From: Candidatus Aerophobota bacterium
Lineage (GTDB): Bacteria; Aerophobota; Aerophobia; Aerophobales; B3-G15
Assembly (NCBI GenBank): GCA_030615365.1
Contig: JAUWZM010000015.1
Coordinates: 1 to 43,420 of the forward strand
Direction of reading: 5' to 3'
DNA: 43,420 nucleotides
The notes under the pieces are model-generated. The model ran no database searches and was not told the origin of the DNA. It saw only the letters and a list, made by a program, of their open reading frames with translations. Positions 31,557-41,296 of this stretch are shown here, piece by piece (the stretch's first letter is position 1; each line of letters opens with the position of its first letter). Both the position numbers and the translations under genes were made by a program.

Positions 31557-32339
31557 GTGCCTATAGTTACAATGAAAGAACTTTTGGAAGCAGGAGCTCA
31601 TTTTGGTCATCGAAGAAGTGCTTGGAATCCAAAGATGAAACCTTTTATTTATCAAGAGAGAAATCGTATGCACATAATAGACCTTACGAAAACAGTAAGA
31701 TTACTAGAGAAAGCTTGTAGGTTTGTGAGAGATATCTCTGCGGAAGGTAAAAATATCTTATTTGTTGGAACTAAACCACAGGCAAAAAAATGTATTCAAG
31801 AAGAAGCGGATAGATGCGCTTCTTCTTATGTTAATAATAGATGGTTAGGAGGATTTTTAACTAACTTTTCCACCATTAAAAGGCGCATTGATAGGCTATC
31901 TCATTTAGAGAGAGAGTCTAATGAAGAATTGTGGAAAATGCTACCCAAGAAGGAGGCAATGAGATTAAAGAAAGAGCTGGAGAAACTAAGACGGAATTTA
32001 TGGGGAGTAAAAGGTATGAATGATCTTCCTCACGCTCTTTTCATTACCGATGTGAGAGTTGAAAATACTGCCATTAAAGAGGCAAAGAGATTAGACATCC
32101 CAGTAATAGCTATTGTAGATTCTAATGCGGATCCTGGGTTGATTGATTACCCCATTCCGGCGAATGATGATGCTATAAAAAGCATTAAACTCGTTTCTAC
32201 TAAAATAGCTGCTGCTGTGACAGAAGGAAAAAATATTCTTGAAAAGAGAACGCTATCAAAAGAAGAAACTACACCTCCAGCAGAAGAAGAGAACCTTAAA
32301 ACTAAAGAAGAAATACCTGTAGAGATAAGTAAGCCGTAA
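31557..32339 (+). CDS. rpsB: 30S ribosomal protein S2
   Basis: Component of the small subunit; needed for S1 and mRNA binding in many bacteria. 260 residues. [20 protein letters not shown] (13-32), [12 protein letters not shown] and the conserved [21 protein letters not shown] near 200 are diagnostic. The last 20-25 residues are an acidic extension. GTG start with SD AAGGAGG. First gene of the conserved rpsB-tsf-pyrH-frr cluster. The 216-nt leader contains repeats; no S2 autoregulatory consensus was recognised. Confidence 0.97.
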   Translation: MPIVTMKELLEAGAHFGHRRSAWNPKMKPFIYQERNRMHIIDLTKTVRLLEKACRFVRDISAEGKNILFVGTKPQAKKCIQEEADRCASSYVNNRWLGGFLTNFSTIKRRIDRLSHLERESNEELWKMLPKKEAMRLKKELEKLRRNLWGVKGMNDLPHALFITDVRVENTAIKEAKRLDIPVIAIVDSNADPGLIDYPIPANDDAIKSIKLVSTKIAAAVTEGKNILEKRTLSKEETTPPAEEENLKTKEEIPVEISKP

Positions 32340-32366
32340 CTAAAAAGATTAAAGAGGGAGATTTAA

Positions 32367-32963
32367 ATGAATATTATTTTAGATAAAGTAAAGAAATTGC
32401 GCAAAGAAACTTTAGCCGGTATTCTTGAATGTAAAAAAGCACTGGAGGAAAGTGATGGTAATTTGGAAGAGGCAAAAAAGGTTTTGCGAAAACGGGGAGT
32501 ACAGATAGCTCAGAGAAAAAGTGGAAAAGCAACTAACCAGGGGATCATTGCCTCCTATATTCATCATAATAAAAAAATAGGAGTAATGGTAGAGATACAT
32601 TGTGAATCAGATTTTGTATCTAAAAATAATGAGCTTCAACGATTTGCAAAGGATTTAACTATGCATATAGCCGCTTCTAATCCTGAATGGATAATTTCCG
32701 AGGATATTCCCACGGAAGTGATAGAGGAAAAGAAAAGTATTTTAGAAGCACAGGCTAAGAAAGAAGGGAAACCTCAAAGAATTATGGAAAAAATTGTTCA
32801 GGGAAGGATAAAAAAATTCTATAATCAGACCTGCTTATTAAATCAGCCTTTTGTTAAAGATGAAAAAAGCACAGTAAAAGACTATCTTCATGATATCGTT
32901 ATTAAGCTGGGAGAGAATATTAAAATTCATCGTTTTGTCAGGTATGAGTTAGGGAAAAATTAG
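32367..32963 (+). CDS. tsf: Elongation factor Ts (short form)
   Basis: Nucleotide exchange factor for EF-Tu. 198 residues, the short form seen in Thermus and many candidate phyla; E. coli EF-Ts has 283. The N-terminal UBA-like part reads LRKETLAGILECKKALEE (11-28), where the usual TGAGM is TLAGI. The single core domain has GVMVEIHCESDFVSKN. SD GAGGGAG; 27 nt after rpsB. Confidence 0.95.
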   Translation: MNIILDKVKKLRKETLAGILECKKALEESDGNLEEAKKVLRKRGVQIAQRKSGKATNQGIIASYIHHNKKIGVMVEIHCESDFVSKNNELQRFAKDLTMHIAASNPEWIISEDIPTEVIEEKKSILEAQAKKEGKPQRIMEKIVQGRIKKFYNQTCLLNQPFVKDEKSTVKDYLHDIVIKLGENIKIHRFVRYELGKN

Positions 32964-32969
32964 TTATAG

Positions 32970-33710
<741 letters not shown>

Positions 33711-33844
33711 AATTATAGAGAAGTAATATGTGATATGTAAAAAGCAAAAAAACCTTATTACTCATTACTTATTACCAATCACAGTTCTCTGTGTCCTTTG
33801 TGGTTAACTTTTGACATTACTGCTTTTTCTAAAGGGAGAAAAAA
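33711..33844. repeat. pyrH-frr spacer with a repeat fragment
   Basis: CTCTGTGTCCTTTGTGGTTAA at 33786-33806 is related to the reverse complement of 31440-31463 (TTAACCACTGAATACACAGAG). The rest is AT-rich. frr has its own SD, GGGAG. Confidence 0.5.
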
Positions 33845-34408
33845 ATGGCTTCAACAAAACAGATTTATGAAGAAATTAAGAAAAAAATGGAACAATCCAG
33901 ACAAGCTTTAGCTAAAAGATATGCTACCATGAGAGGAGGAAGAGCCAGGGCTGATCTGATAAGCGAAATTAAGGTGGATTGTTACGGTTCCAAACTACCC
34001 ATTAATCAATTATCCACCATTTCAGTTCCTGATCCTCAGCTAATTATTGTTGAACCCTGGGATAAATCTCTCATTGAGGATATAAAAAGAGCTATACTGT
34101 CAGCTAATATAGGAATGAATCCCAGCGATGATGGAAACTTTATCAGATTGCCTCTCTCGCCTCTCACTGAGGAAAGACGAGAGGAAATTGTAAAGTTTAT
34201 TAAACAGTGGACTGAGGAGGCTAAGGTTTCTATCAGGAATCTGCGTCGAGAAGCCAGGGAAAAAATTGAAGAAATAGAAAAAAATAAAGACATTTCTGAG
34301 GATGAAGAAAAAAGAGCTGAAAAGGATATCCAGTCATTAACCGATGAGTTTATTTCTAAGATAGAAGAAATTCAAAATAAGAAGGCTGAGGAGATTCTTA
34401 AGGTATAG
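33845..34408 (+). CDS. frr: Ribosome recycling factor
   Basis: With EF-G, splits the post-termination ribosome. 187 residues, the family norm of about 185. The three-helix bundle and hinge are evident: MRGGRARADLISEIKVDCYGSKLPINQLS, then IVEPWDKSLIEDIKRAI, and PLSPLTEERREEIVKFIKQ. Last gene of the rpsB cluster on this strand. The usual following genes uppS and cdsA are absent; a convergent MFS gene follows. Confidence 0.97.
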   Translation: MASTKQIYEEIKKKMEQSRQALAKRYATMRGGRARADLISEIKVDCYGSKLPINQLSTISVPDPQLIIVEPWDKSLIEDIKRAILSANIGMNPSDDGNFIRLPLSPLTEERREEIVKFIKQWTEEAKVSIRNLRREAREKIEEIEKNKDISEDEEKRAEKDIQSLTDEFISKIEEIQNKKAEEILKV

Positions 34409-34433
34409 TCCGATTTTTCTCTTGAACTGTAAA

Positions 34434-34566
34434 ACAGTCCAGCCACTAAGTCACCAAGGCACAAAGTAGTGATACGAATTTATAATCTCGTTAATCTGTT
34501 AATGCGTAGAAGCGTAGATGCGTTTTACTTATCAACCCATTTATGGCATTCACACATTCACGCATT
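34434..34566. repeat. Two intergenic repeats between frr and the MFS gene
   Basis: 34434-34483 is copy B of the AGCCACTAAGTCACCAAGG repeat. 34497-34566 carries AATGCGT (34501-34507) inverted as ACGCATT (34560-34566) with internal GCGTAGATGCG, like 12168-12247. The second overlaps the stop codon of the MFS gene. Confidence 0.65.
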
Positions 34567-35769
34567 TATCTTGGTATTTTCATTCCTTGGTAGCTTATTC
34601 ATAATTTTAAAATTCAAAAAAATTTGAATAGCTATGCTTACGCCAATAATTATAATCACTAACAGATAAGGTGTTCTGAGAGTATATTTAGTAGCTAAAG
34701 CCCCACCTGTGAGAGGGCCAAAGAGTCCACCTGACATTAAGAAGAACTCGTGGATACCAGCTCTTACTCCTTTATTTTGAGGTGTATTTAAGGTATAAAA
34801 CAAACTTGCCAAAGTAGTTATTCCCAGAGCCATCCCTAAAATTGCAAAGGCACCTATAAAAATTAACATACTATCACTAAAGAAGATAATAATAAAAGCA
34901 CATATCGCTGCTATTTGCGCAAAGATTGGAATTGATTTTCGGTAGTACCAAAAAGACAATTTTCCCAGAGCGTAAAAGGTGATAGTTTGAGCCAAAGAAA
35001 TACAGGCAAATAGGATTCCTAAAACAAAAGATGAAAAGCCTAAACTTATAGAAAGCTTGGGAAAGATGTAACGGATAATGCCTGCAGAAAACCAGATAAC
35101 AAAATTAGCTATCCAGGCAATATAAAGATAGGATGAAGTAGATTTTTTTGCAGGTATTAAATCAGTTTTAGAAGAGTTATCCTGTTGAGAAAGATTGTCC
35201 TGCAGGGAAAGACGGATTACTTCTTTTGTTGAGGCAAATACAAAGAAGGTTGATATCAAAAAGGCTAAACTTGAAAAGTAAAAGGGTAATTGAGCGTTAA
35301 TCTGAAAAAGATAACCACCTATGAAAGAACCAATAACTAATCCGGAACACCAGGAGACATTAAATCGAGATATTCTCTTTATTAATAATTCTCCTCCTTC
35401 CATCGCAAGCAAGGCTTCTACGGAGGGCCAGAGCATAGCTGAGGCTATACCCATGATTCCTATAGATAAAAAGAGATGGTATAACCGATTAGAAAAAGAT
35501 AAGGCAAGGGGTAAAAAAGTTAAGATCAGGCAACTGAGCCATAAAAAACAGCTGTTTCTGTATCGGTCAAATAACTTTCCAAAAAAAATACAAACAGAAA
35601 TGAAAGAGAGAGTAAATGTGAACCCCAGTCCTCCTAACTCCAGAGGATTGGCTCCCATATTAATAGCTAAAAGAGGAATACAAACGAAAAATACTCCATA
35701 GGCAATATGGGAACAAAAGGGTAAAACAGAAAAGATAAAACTTTGCTGTTTTTCCACTCTACTACTCAT
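34558..35769 (-). CDS. Major facilitator superfamily transporter
   Basis: About 403 residues with 12 predicted membrane helices and a hydrophilic central loop (about 188-210, LQDNLSQQDNSSKTD). FGKLFDRYRNS is the loop 2-3 motif A region. It resembles sugar/drug effluxers of the MFS_1 class, but the substrate cannot be predicted. I use ATG 35769; an in-frame TTG at 35775 is possible, and neither has a good SD. The start overlaps the preceding isomerase gene by 8-14 nt, so it depends on coupling. Confidence 0.85.
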   Translation of the reverse strand: MSSRVEKQQSFIFSVLPFCSHIAYGVFFVCIPLLAINMGANPLELGGLGFTFTLSFISVCIFFGKLFDRYRNSCFLWLSCLILTFLPLALSFSNRLYHLFLSIGIMGIASAMLWPSVEALLAMEGGELLIKRISRFNVSWCSGLVIGSFIGGYLFQINAQLPFYFSSLAFLISTFFVFASTKEVIRLSLQDNLSQQDNSSKTDLIPAKKSTSSYLYIAWIANFVIWFSAGIIRYIFPKLSISLGFSSFVLGILFACISLAQTITFYALGKLSFWYYRKSIPIFAQIAAICAFIIIFFSDSMLIFIGAFAILGMALGITTLASLFYTLNTPQNKGVRAGIHEFFLMSGGLFGPLTGGALATKYTLRTPYLLVIIIIGVSIAIQIFLNFKIMNKLPRNENTKINA

Positions 35770-36820
35770 GATCAAGTTCTTTTTTTAACAGTTCAATAGC
35801 CTCTACAGGAGTAGGATCTTTTCCTCGAAGAATAGCCAAATAAAAACTCACCCAATCTCCAATATATAGGGAAGAAAAGATTTTAGTTAAAAGAGATTCT
35901 CCCTCTGCCCATATTTCTATATATTCCACTCCTTGGCTTTTAATTAAATTTTGAGTGACCTGAATTCTCTTGCTAATTCTTGGCGTCTCATCTTTATCTC
36001 GAATAAAAATGGGATAAAATATCTCTCTATTAATCTTATCTTCCCCTCCCCAACCCACCACTTCATTGTGATTTAATTCAGGAAAGACATCCCAGAAGGC
36101 AAGTATTTTAGAATTTTCATTAAATTGAGTTTTCAGTCGATGAGCCACCACACCAGTTCTCCCATCCACTCCGTAAATTATAGGAATTTTACCCTTTAAT
36201 TTATAGGCAATGGGTTTGGCTAAATTTTCCTGCGTAGGGATAGAGGGCACGCACTTACCTTTGATATGAGTTAAGTTCTCATGCAACTCATTATAATTTA
36301 AAATCTCAATAGAGGTGAGTTTTTCCATTATCTTTACCATAGGCAAAAATAGATATCCTATAGAAGTTCGGGGAGGCATGTGAGGTGGTATAGTTACTGA
36401 GGGAATAGTATCTTGCTCAGATAAATACTTAAGCTTCCCTCCGCTGCTAATTGCAATGATGTAGCAGCCTCTTTTTTTAGCCTCTTCATAAAGAAAAAGA
36501 GTCTCCTCGGTATTTCCTGAATAACTAATTGCAAAGACAAGAGTTTTCTTATCTACAAATTTTGGTAGGTTATAATTTCGATTGATAAACAGGGGAATTT
36601 TCAGAGAGGACAAGAGGAGGGTCTTTAAGATATCTCCTCCTATTCCCGAGCCCCCCATACCACAAATGATAACCTTTTCTATTCCTGAAGAGTATCCAGA
36701 AGGAAGATCCATCTCTTTGCCAATCTTTACTGCTTCTTTGCATTGAAAAGGAAAATTTATGAGAATATCTACCATCTTCTCTTTATCAACTTTGGTTATC
36801 TGGTTTGAGTTATCTAACAT
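35762..36820 (-). CDS. Bifunctional phosphoglucose/phosphomannose isomerase
   Basis: Interconverts glucose-6-P, fructose-6-P and mannose-6-P. 352 residues with two SIS domains. ICGMGGSGIGGD (52-63), AISYSGNTEETLFLYEEA (97-114), the SSGG and PPRTSIGYLFLP motifs, and the catalytic NHNE near 250 match the PGI/PMI family known from archaea, Aquifex and others. SD AAGGAAGG lies within the ptsI end; the ptsI stop and this ATG are 1 nt apart. It supplies the glycolytic entry for sugars released by the glycosidase. Confidence 0.92.
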   Translation of the reverse strand: MLDNSNQITKVDKEKMVDILINFPFQCKEAVKIGKEMDLPSGYSSGIEKVIICGMGGSGIGGDILKTLLLSSLKIPLFINRNYNLPKFVDKKTLVFAISYSGNTEETLFLYEEAKKRGCYIIAISSGGKLKYLSEQDTIPSVTIPPHMPPRTSIGYLFLPMVKIMEKLTSIEILNYNELHENLTHIKGKCVPSIPTQENLAKPIAYKLKGKIPIIYGVDGRTGVVAHRLKTQFNENSKILAFWDVFPELNHNEVVGWGGEDKINREIFYPIFIRDKDETPRISKRIQVTQNLIKSQGVEYIEIWAEGESLLTKIFSSLYIGDWVSFYLAILRGKDPTPVEAIELLKKELDHE

Positions 36821-36821
36821 T

Positions 36822-38564
36822 TTAACCTTCCTTCAGTATTTTTTTAATTTTTTTTGCTAATTTTTGTCGAGCGTATCTTTTCGCCTCTCCGGAGGTGCTC
36901 ACCTTGAGTAGATGAGAAGCTATTTCCCGAGTTTCTGCCCAATTTAGACCTCTTATCACTTTTTTTATCTCTAAGAGACTGGTTGGGGCTACACTGAATT
37001 CATCAATTTCCAATCCCAGAAGAACAGCCACACAAAGAGGATCGCTAGCCATTTCTCCACAGGCTCCTACCCATATGTTTTCTCGATGGGCAGATTTCAC
37101 AATGCTGTCTATTAATCTCAATATGGTAGGATGAAGGGGTTGATAAAGATAAGCTACCTTTTCATTCACTCGATCCACAGCTAAAGCATACTGAATTAAA
37201 TCATTTGTTCCTATGCTGAAAAAGTCCACCTCTTTTGCCATTGCATCAGCCATTATGGCTGCTGAAGGGATCTCAATCATTATCCCGGTTTCTATATTTC
37301 TTGAAAAGGGGATTTTTTCCTCATCAAGTTCTTTTTTTACCTGAGAGAGAATCGCATTAGCCCTTCTCACTTCCTCCAATCCAGAAATCATAGGGTACAT
37401 AATCTTTACCTTGTTATGTTGAGCAGCTCTTAAAATTGCCCGCAGTTGAGTTTTAAAAATATCCACCCTCTCTAAAGATAGTCTTATTGCTCTCCACCCC
37501 ATGAAGGGATTCATTTCTCGAGGAACAGGAAAATGAGAGAGAAATTTATCTCCCCCCAAATCCAGAGTACGGATAATAACCGAATAAGGAGCGATCTTTT
37601 CTACCACTTTTCTGTAGGCTTTTAATTGTTCTTCATCACTGGGCAGGGTTTGGCGATTCATATAAAGATACTCTGTTCGGTAAAGACCTATACCCTCTGC
37701 GCCATTTTTCACTGCCAATTCTACCTCTTCTGGACCGGCAATATTAGCAGCCAATTCTACCTCTCGACCATCCAGGGTCTGAGGGGGAAGGGACTTTAAA
37801 GATTCCAGTTTTTTTCTATACTCAATAAATTCTTGATGTTCTTTTTTATATTTTTCTATTTGCTGATGAGTGGGATTAACAAGCACTCTTCCCTTGTTAC
37901 CATCTAAGATTATCAAGGAGCCAGGTTTTATTTTTTTAGTTATATCTCTCAATCCTACTACTGCAGGTATTTCCAGAGCTCGAGCCATTATAGCAGTATG
38001 AGAAGTTCTTCCTCCTATGTCGGTGGCAAAACCTAAAATCTTATCTCTTTGCATAGAGACAGTATCAGAAGGCGCAAGATCATGGGCTACTATGATTATA
38101 CTTTCATCCAGATGAGAAAGAGTTAAAGAAGGTTTTCTTAGTAAATTCCGCAAAATTCTTTCTCCTATATCCTCCACATCCCTAAATCTTTCTTTGATAA
38201 AGCCTGTTTGAGCAATATTAAATTTACTGGGAAAACTTTTATAAGTTTCCCTTAACGCTGCCTCTGCGTTTAGTCTTTTTCTTTTAATCCTCTCTATAGT
38301 TTCATCAATAAGAAGAGGGTCCTCTAAAAGGTAAAGATAAGCTTTAAAAATATAAGCTTCTCTCTTATTGATTTTTTGACTTACTTTTTCTTTTATTTCT
38401 TCTAACTGCTCCTTAGAGTCCTTCACTGCGTCTCTGAATCTTTTTATCTCTCTTTGAACTTCTTCTTTATTGATTCGATATTCCAAAATGCAAAAATCTT
38501 CTTTCTCTAAGATATACACTTTTCCTATGGCAATTCCAGGAGAAGCAGCAATTCCTTTGGCCAT
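36822..38564 (-). CDS. ptsI: Phosphoenolpyruvate-protein phosphotransferase (Enzyme I)
   Basis: Transfers phosphate from PEP to HPr in the PTS. 580 residues, close to the usual 570-575. The phosphohistidine is H189 in GGRTSHTAIMAR (184-195). The PEP-binding TIM barrel has LYRTEYLYM, RTLDLGGDK, NPFMGWRAIRLSL and the catalytic Cys in GACGEMASDP. SD AAGGAG. No HPr or EII gene is in the window, so its partner is unseen; it may serve a regulatory or partial PTS. Confidence 0.95.
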   Translation of the reverse strand: MAKGIAASPGIAIGKVYILEKEDFCILEYRINKEEVQREIKRFRDAVKDSKEQLEEIKEKVSQKINKREAYIFKAYLYLLEDPLLIDETIERIKRKRLNAEAALRETYKSFPSKFNIAQTGFIKERFRDVEDIGERILRNLLRKPSLTLSHLDESIIIVAHDLAPSDTVSMQRDKILGFATDIGGRTSHTAIMARALEIPAVVGLRDITKKIKPGSLIILDGNKGRVLVNPTHQQIEKYKKEHQEFIEYRKKLESLKSLPPQTLDGREVELAANIAGPEEVELAVKNGAEGIGLYRTEYLYMNRQTLPSDEEQLKAYRKVVEKIAPYSVIIRTLDLGGDKFLSHFPVPREMNPFMGWRAIRLSLERVDIFKTQLRAILRAAQHNKVKIMYPMISGLEEVRRANAILSQVKKELDEEKIPFSRNIETGIMIEIPSAAIMADAMAKEVDFFSIGTNDLIQYALAVDRVNEKVAYLYQPLHPTILRLIDSIVKSAHRENIWVGACGEMASDPLCVAVLLGLEIDEFSVAPTSLLEIKKVIRGLNWAETREIASHLLKVSTSGEAKRYARQKLAKKIKKILKEG

Positions 38565-38635
38565 TATTTTCTCCTTGAAAAATCTGTTTTAGCTACTAAT
38601 TGTCACGAATAATCATTTAACAATTTTTCCTTTCT

Positions 38636-38685
38636 AAAATTAATAATGTTTGTGTTTATTCGTGTAGATTCGCGGCTAAACTGTT
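38636..38685 (-). repeat. Degenerate 50-bp repeat at the folC 3' end
   Basis: Aligns with 10857-10906 (shared TTTGTGTTTAT, then GGCTAAA). It occupies the 111-nt gap between folC and ptsI and overlaps the folC stop by a few bases. Confidence 0.6.
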
Positions 38686-39998
38686 ATATTAAAATAATTT
38701 AACGCTTCCCCGGCTAAGTATACCGAGCCGGTAATACAAATTATGTCCTCTTTCTCAGCCAAGTTTGTTGCCTTTGCAATAGCTGAAGAAATATCTTTTT
38801 CTATCAATGGATTTGAGTAACAGTATTTTTTAATTTGAGCTGATAGCTTATCAAGAGCTAAGGCCCGAGGACTATTTACTTTAGTAACAATAATGGTATC
38901 CCCCAGAGGGCACAGAGCTTTTCCTATCCCCTCAACATCCTTGTTTTTAAGTATAGCTAAGATTAAAATAATTTTTTTTTGAGGGAAAATCTCTCTTAAA
39001 CACTGGGCTAAAGCTTCTGCAGAGGCTCTATTGTGTGCACAATCTACAATGAAGATAGGTTTTTGGGGTAAAATCTCAACTCTTGCCGGCCAGTACACTT
39101 TCTTCAGTCCTTGCTTAATGGACTCCCTGCATATAAAAATACCTTCTTCCTCTATAAGTTCTACTACTGCTATAGCAGTAGAGGCATTAATGATTTGGTG
39201 TTTGCCAATTAAAGGAATAAAAAGATCAGGGTAAAATCTCTTTATTCCATTTACTTTAAATGTTTGACCTTCTTTTCCAGAGCTTAACGATTCAAACGTC
39301 ACCTCCTTGCCTATTTTATAGATCCGAGCCTCTCTTTCTCGACATATCTTTTCAAGAAGAGAAAGAACTGAAGGATTTTGAGGAGAGCTCACAATATTGA
39401 TTTTTCTTTTAATTATTCCTGCTTTTTCTTTAGTAATATCTAATAAATTGCCTCCCAGTTCTTTCATATGGTCTAAACTAATCTGAGTAACTACTCCTAT
39501 AAGAGGATTAATGACGTTAGTGGCATCCCATCTACCTCCCATCCCCACTTCTATTACTGCTATGTCTACTCTCTCCAAAAAAAAATAGAGAAAAGCTAAA
39601 CAGGTATACACTTCAAAAAAAGTAGGGGAAAGAGAAGCTTTAATTTTCTCTACAGCTATTTTTATTTGAAATATAAGCTGAGCAAATCGCTCCTCACCTA
39701 TCATCTCTTTGCCTATCCTTATTCTTTCCCTGGGGCTAATGAGATGGGGGGAGGTATATAGCCCTACCTTCAAATCTCCTGAGGTTAAGATAGAGGCAAT
39801 CATAGCTGCAGTAGAGCCTTTTCCTTTGGTTCCGGTGATATGAATAGCTTTCAGAGATTTATGAGGATCTCCTAATAAATCAAGAAGATCTCTCATACGC
39901 TGGAGGTTTAAAAACCTCTTATGGACAGCAAAATCTGGTATCTTTTCGTAGTTTATGAGTGAATCTAAATAATGTATAGCTTGAGAATAGGAAAACAT
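38676..39998 (-). CDS. folC: Folylpolyglutamate synthase / dihydrofolate synthase
   Basis: Adds glutamate to dihydropteroate and/or tetrahydrofolates. 440 residues, Mur-ligase fold. The P-loop HITGTKGKGSTAAM is at 53-66; SPHLISPRERIRI and EVGMGGRWDATNVI (substrate and Mg sites) follow. The C-terminal domain has VDCAHNRASAEAL. It starts 9 nt after glyA and lacks an evident SD, so it probably relies on coupling. With glyA and purH it forms a one-carbon cluster. Confidence 0.95.
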   Translation of the reverse strand: MFSYSQAIHYLDSLINYEKIPDFAVHKRFLNLQRMRDLLDLLGDPHKSLKAIHITGTKGKGSTAAMIASILTSGDLKVGLYTSPHLISPRERIRIGKEMIGEERFAQLIFQIKIAVEKIKASLSPTFFEVYTCLAFLYFFLERVDIAVIEVGMGGRWDATNVINPLIGVVTQISLDHMKELGGNLLDITKEKAGIIKRKINIVSSPQNPSVLSLLEKICREREARIYKIGKEVTFESLSSGKEGQTFKVNGIKRFYPDLFIPLIGKHQIINASTAIAVVELIEEEGIFICRESIKQGLKKVYWPARVEILPQKPIFIVDCAHNRASAEALAQCLREIFPQKKIILILAILKNKDVEGIGKALCPLGDTIIVTKVNSPRALALDKLSAQIKKYCYSNPLIEKDISSAIAKATNLAEKEDIICITGSVYLAGEALNYFNITV

Positions 39999-40007
39999 AA
40001 ATTTTAT

Positions 40008-41258
40008 TTACAGATCCTTATAAATGGGAAAATCCTGACAGAGTTTCCTTACCTTTTCCTTCACGTTTCTTCTTAAAGTTTCCTTATCGGGTTTGTGCAA
40101 TATTTCACTTATCCATTTTCCGATAATCTCCAGTTGAGGCTCCTTCATCCCACGGGTAGTGAGAGCCGGGGTTCCCAGTCTAATACCAGAAGCTATAGAG
40201 GGAGGTAGAGGATCAAAGGGTATGCAGTTCTTATTTACTATTATTCCTGCTTCTTCCAGAAGAAGAGCAGCTCTTTTTCCGGTCATTTTAAGATGGGACA
40301 GATCTACTAACATGAGATGATTATCGGTTCCCCCGGTGACTAACCTGAATCTTTCTTCAATAAAAAGGTTAGCTAAAGCTCTTGAATTAAGAATAATCTG
40401 ATGCTGATAATCTTTGAACTCGGGCTCGGTAGCTTCTTTAAAACAGACCGCTTTCGCAGCGACTATGTGGATAAAAGGACCTCCCTGAGTTCCGGGAAAT
40501 ACAGCCTTATCTATTTTGTCACTGTAGCCTCTCTTGCAGAGAATTAGTCCCCCCCGGGGCCCCCGAAGAGTTTTCTGAGCAGTAGCGGTCACTATATCAG
40601 CATAAGGTACAGGATCTGGATGAAACCCAGCAGCTATCAACCCTATTATATGGGCTGCATCAACCAAGAGGTATGCTCCTACCTCATCGGCAATTTCCCT
40701 CCAGGGTTGAAAATCTATTAAACGAGGATACGCACTTGCTCCCACAATTATCAAGCGAGGTCGGCATTTACAAGCCAATCTGGCAATCTCATGGTAATTA
40801 AACTGCTCTGTTTCTCTATCTACTTCATAATGAACTATCCGGTGATACTTATAAGGAAAAGTTCCCCTTCTTCCATGGGAGAGATGCCCTCCATGAGATA
40901 AATTTAAAGAAAAGATAGTATCACCGGGATTCAGAAGAGCTTGATACGCAACAATATTTGCCTGTGTCCCTGAGTGGACCTGAACATTGACATGTTCTGC
41001 TTTAAACAATTTCTTCGCTCTTTTAATGGCCAATTTTTCTACTTCATCAACCCACTGACAACCCTGATAATACCTTTTATTAGGATAACCCTCAGCATAC
41101 TTATTAGTAAACACCGAACCTTGCACTTTCAGGATAGATTTGCTGGGATAATTTTCTGAGGGAATAAGTGTGAGGGTTTTCTGCTGACGAAGGATTTCCT
41201 TTTTAATACACTGATCTATCTGTGGATCGCACTCAGCTAAAGTTCTACTGTGAGTCAT
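40008..41258 (-). CDS. glyA: Serine hydroxymethyltransferase
   Basis: PLP enzyme converting serine and tetrahydrofolate to glycine and methylene-tetrahydrofolate. 416 residues. LIPSENYPS (31-39), TNKYAEGYPNKRYY (51-64), SHGGHLSHG (121-129), DAAHIIGLIAAG (200-211). The PLP lysine is K229 in QKTLRGPRGG, the E. coli number. The residue before it is Gln228 instead of the nearly invariant His, and the usual TTTTHK is TATAQK. Start ATG 41258 with only a weak SD; 38 nt after purH. Confidence 0.95.
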   Translation of the reverse strand: MTHSRTLAECDPQIDQCIKKEILRQQKTLTLIPSENYPSKSILKVQGSVFTNKYAEGYPNKRYYQGCQWVDEVEKLAIKRAKKLFKAEHVNVQVHSGTQANIVAYQALLNPGDTIFSLNLSHGGHLSHGRRGTFPYKYHRIVHYEVDRETEQFNYHEIARLACKCRPRLIIVGASAYPRLIDFQPWREIADEVGAYLLVDAAHIIGLIAAGFHPDPVPYADIVTATAQKTLRGPRGGLILCKRGYSDKIDKAVFPGTQGGPFIHIVAAKAVCFKEATEPEFKDYQHQIILNSRALANLFIEERFRLVTGGTDNHLMLVDLSHLKMTGKRAALLLEEAGIIVNKNCIPFDPLPPSIASGIRLGTPALTTRGMKEPQLEIIGKWISEILHKPDKETLRRNVKEKVRKLCQDFPIYKDL

Positions 41259-41296
41259 TAGGTTTCTTCTCCTTATTCTACAAGTTTCTCAATCAC

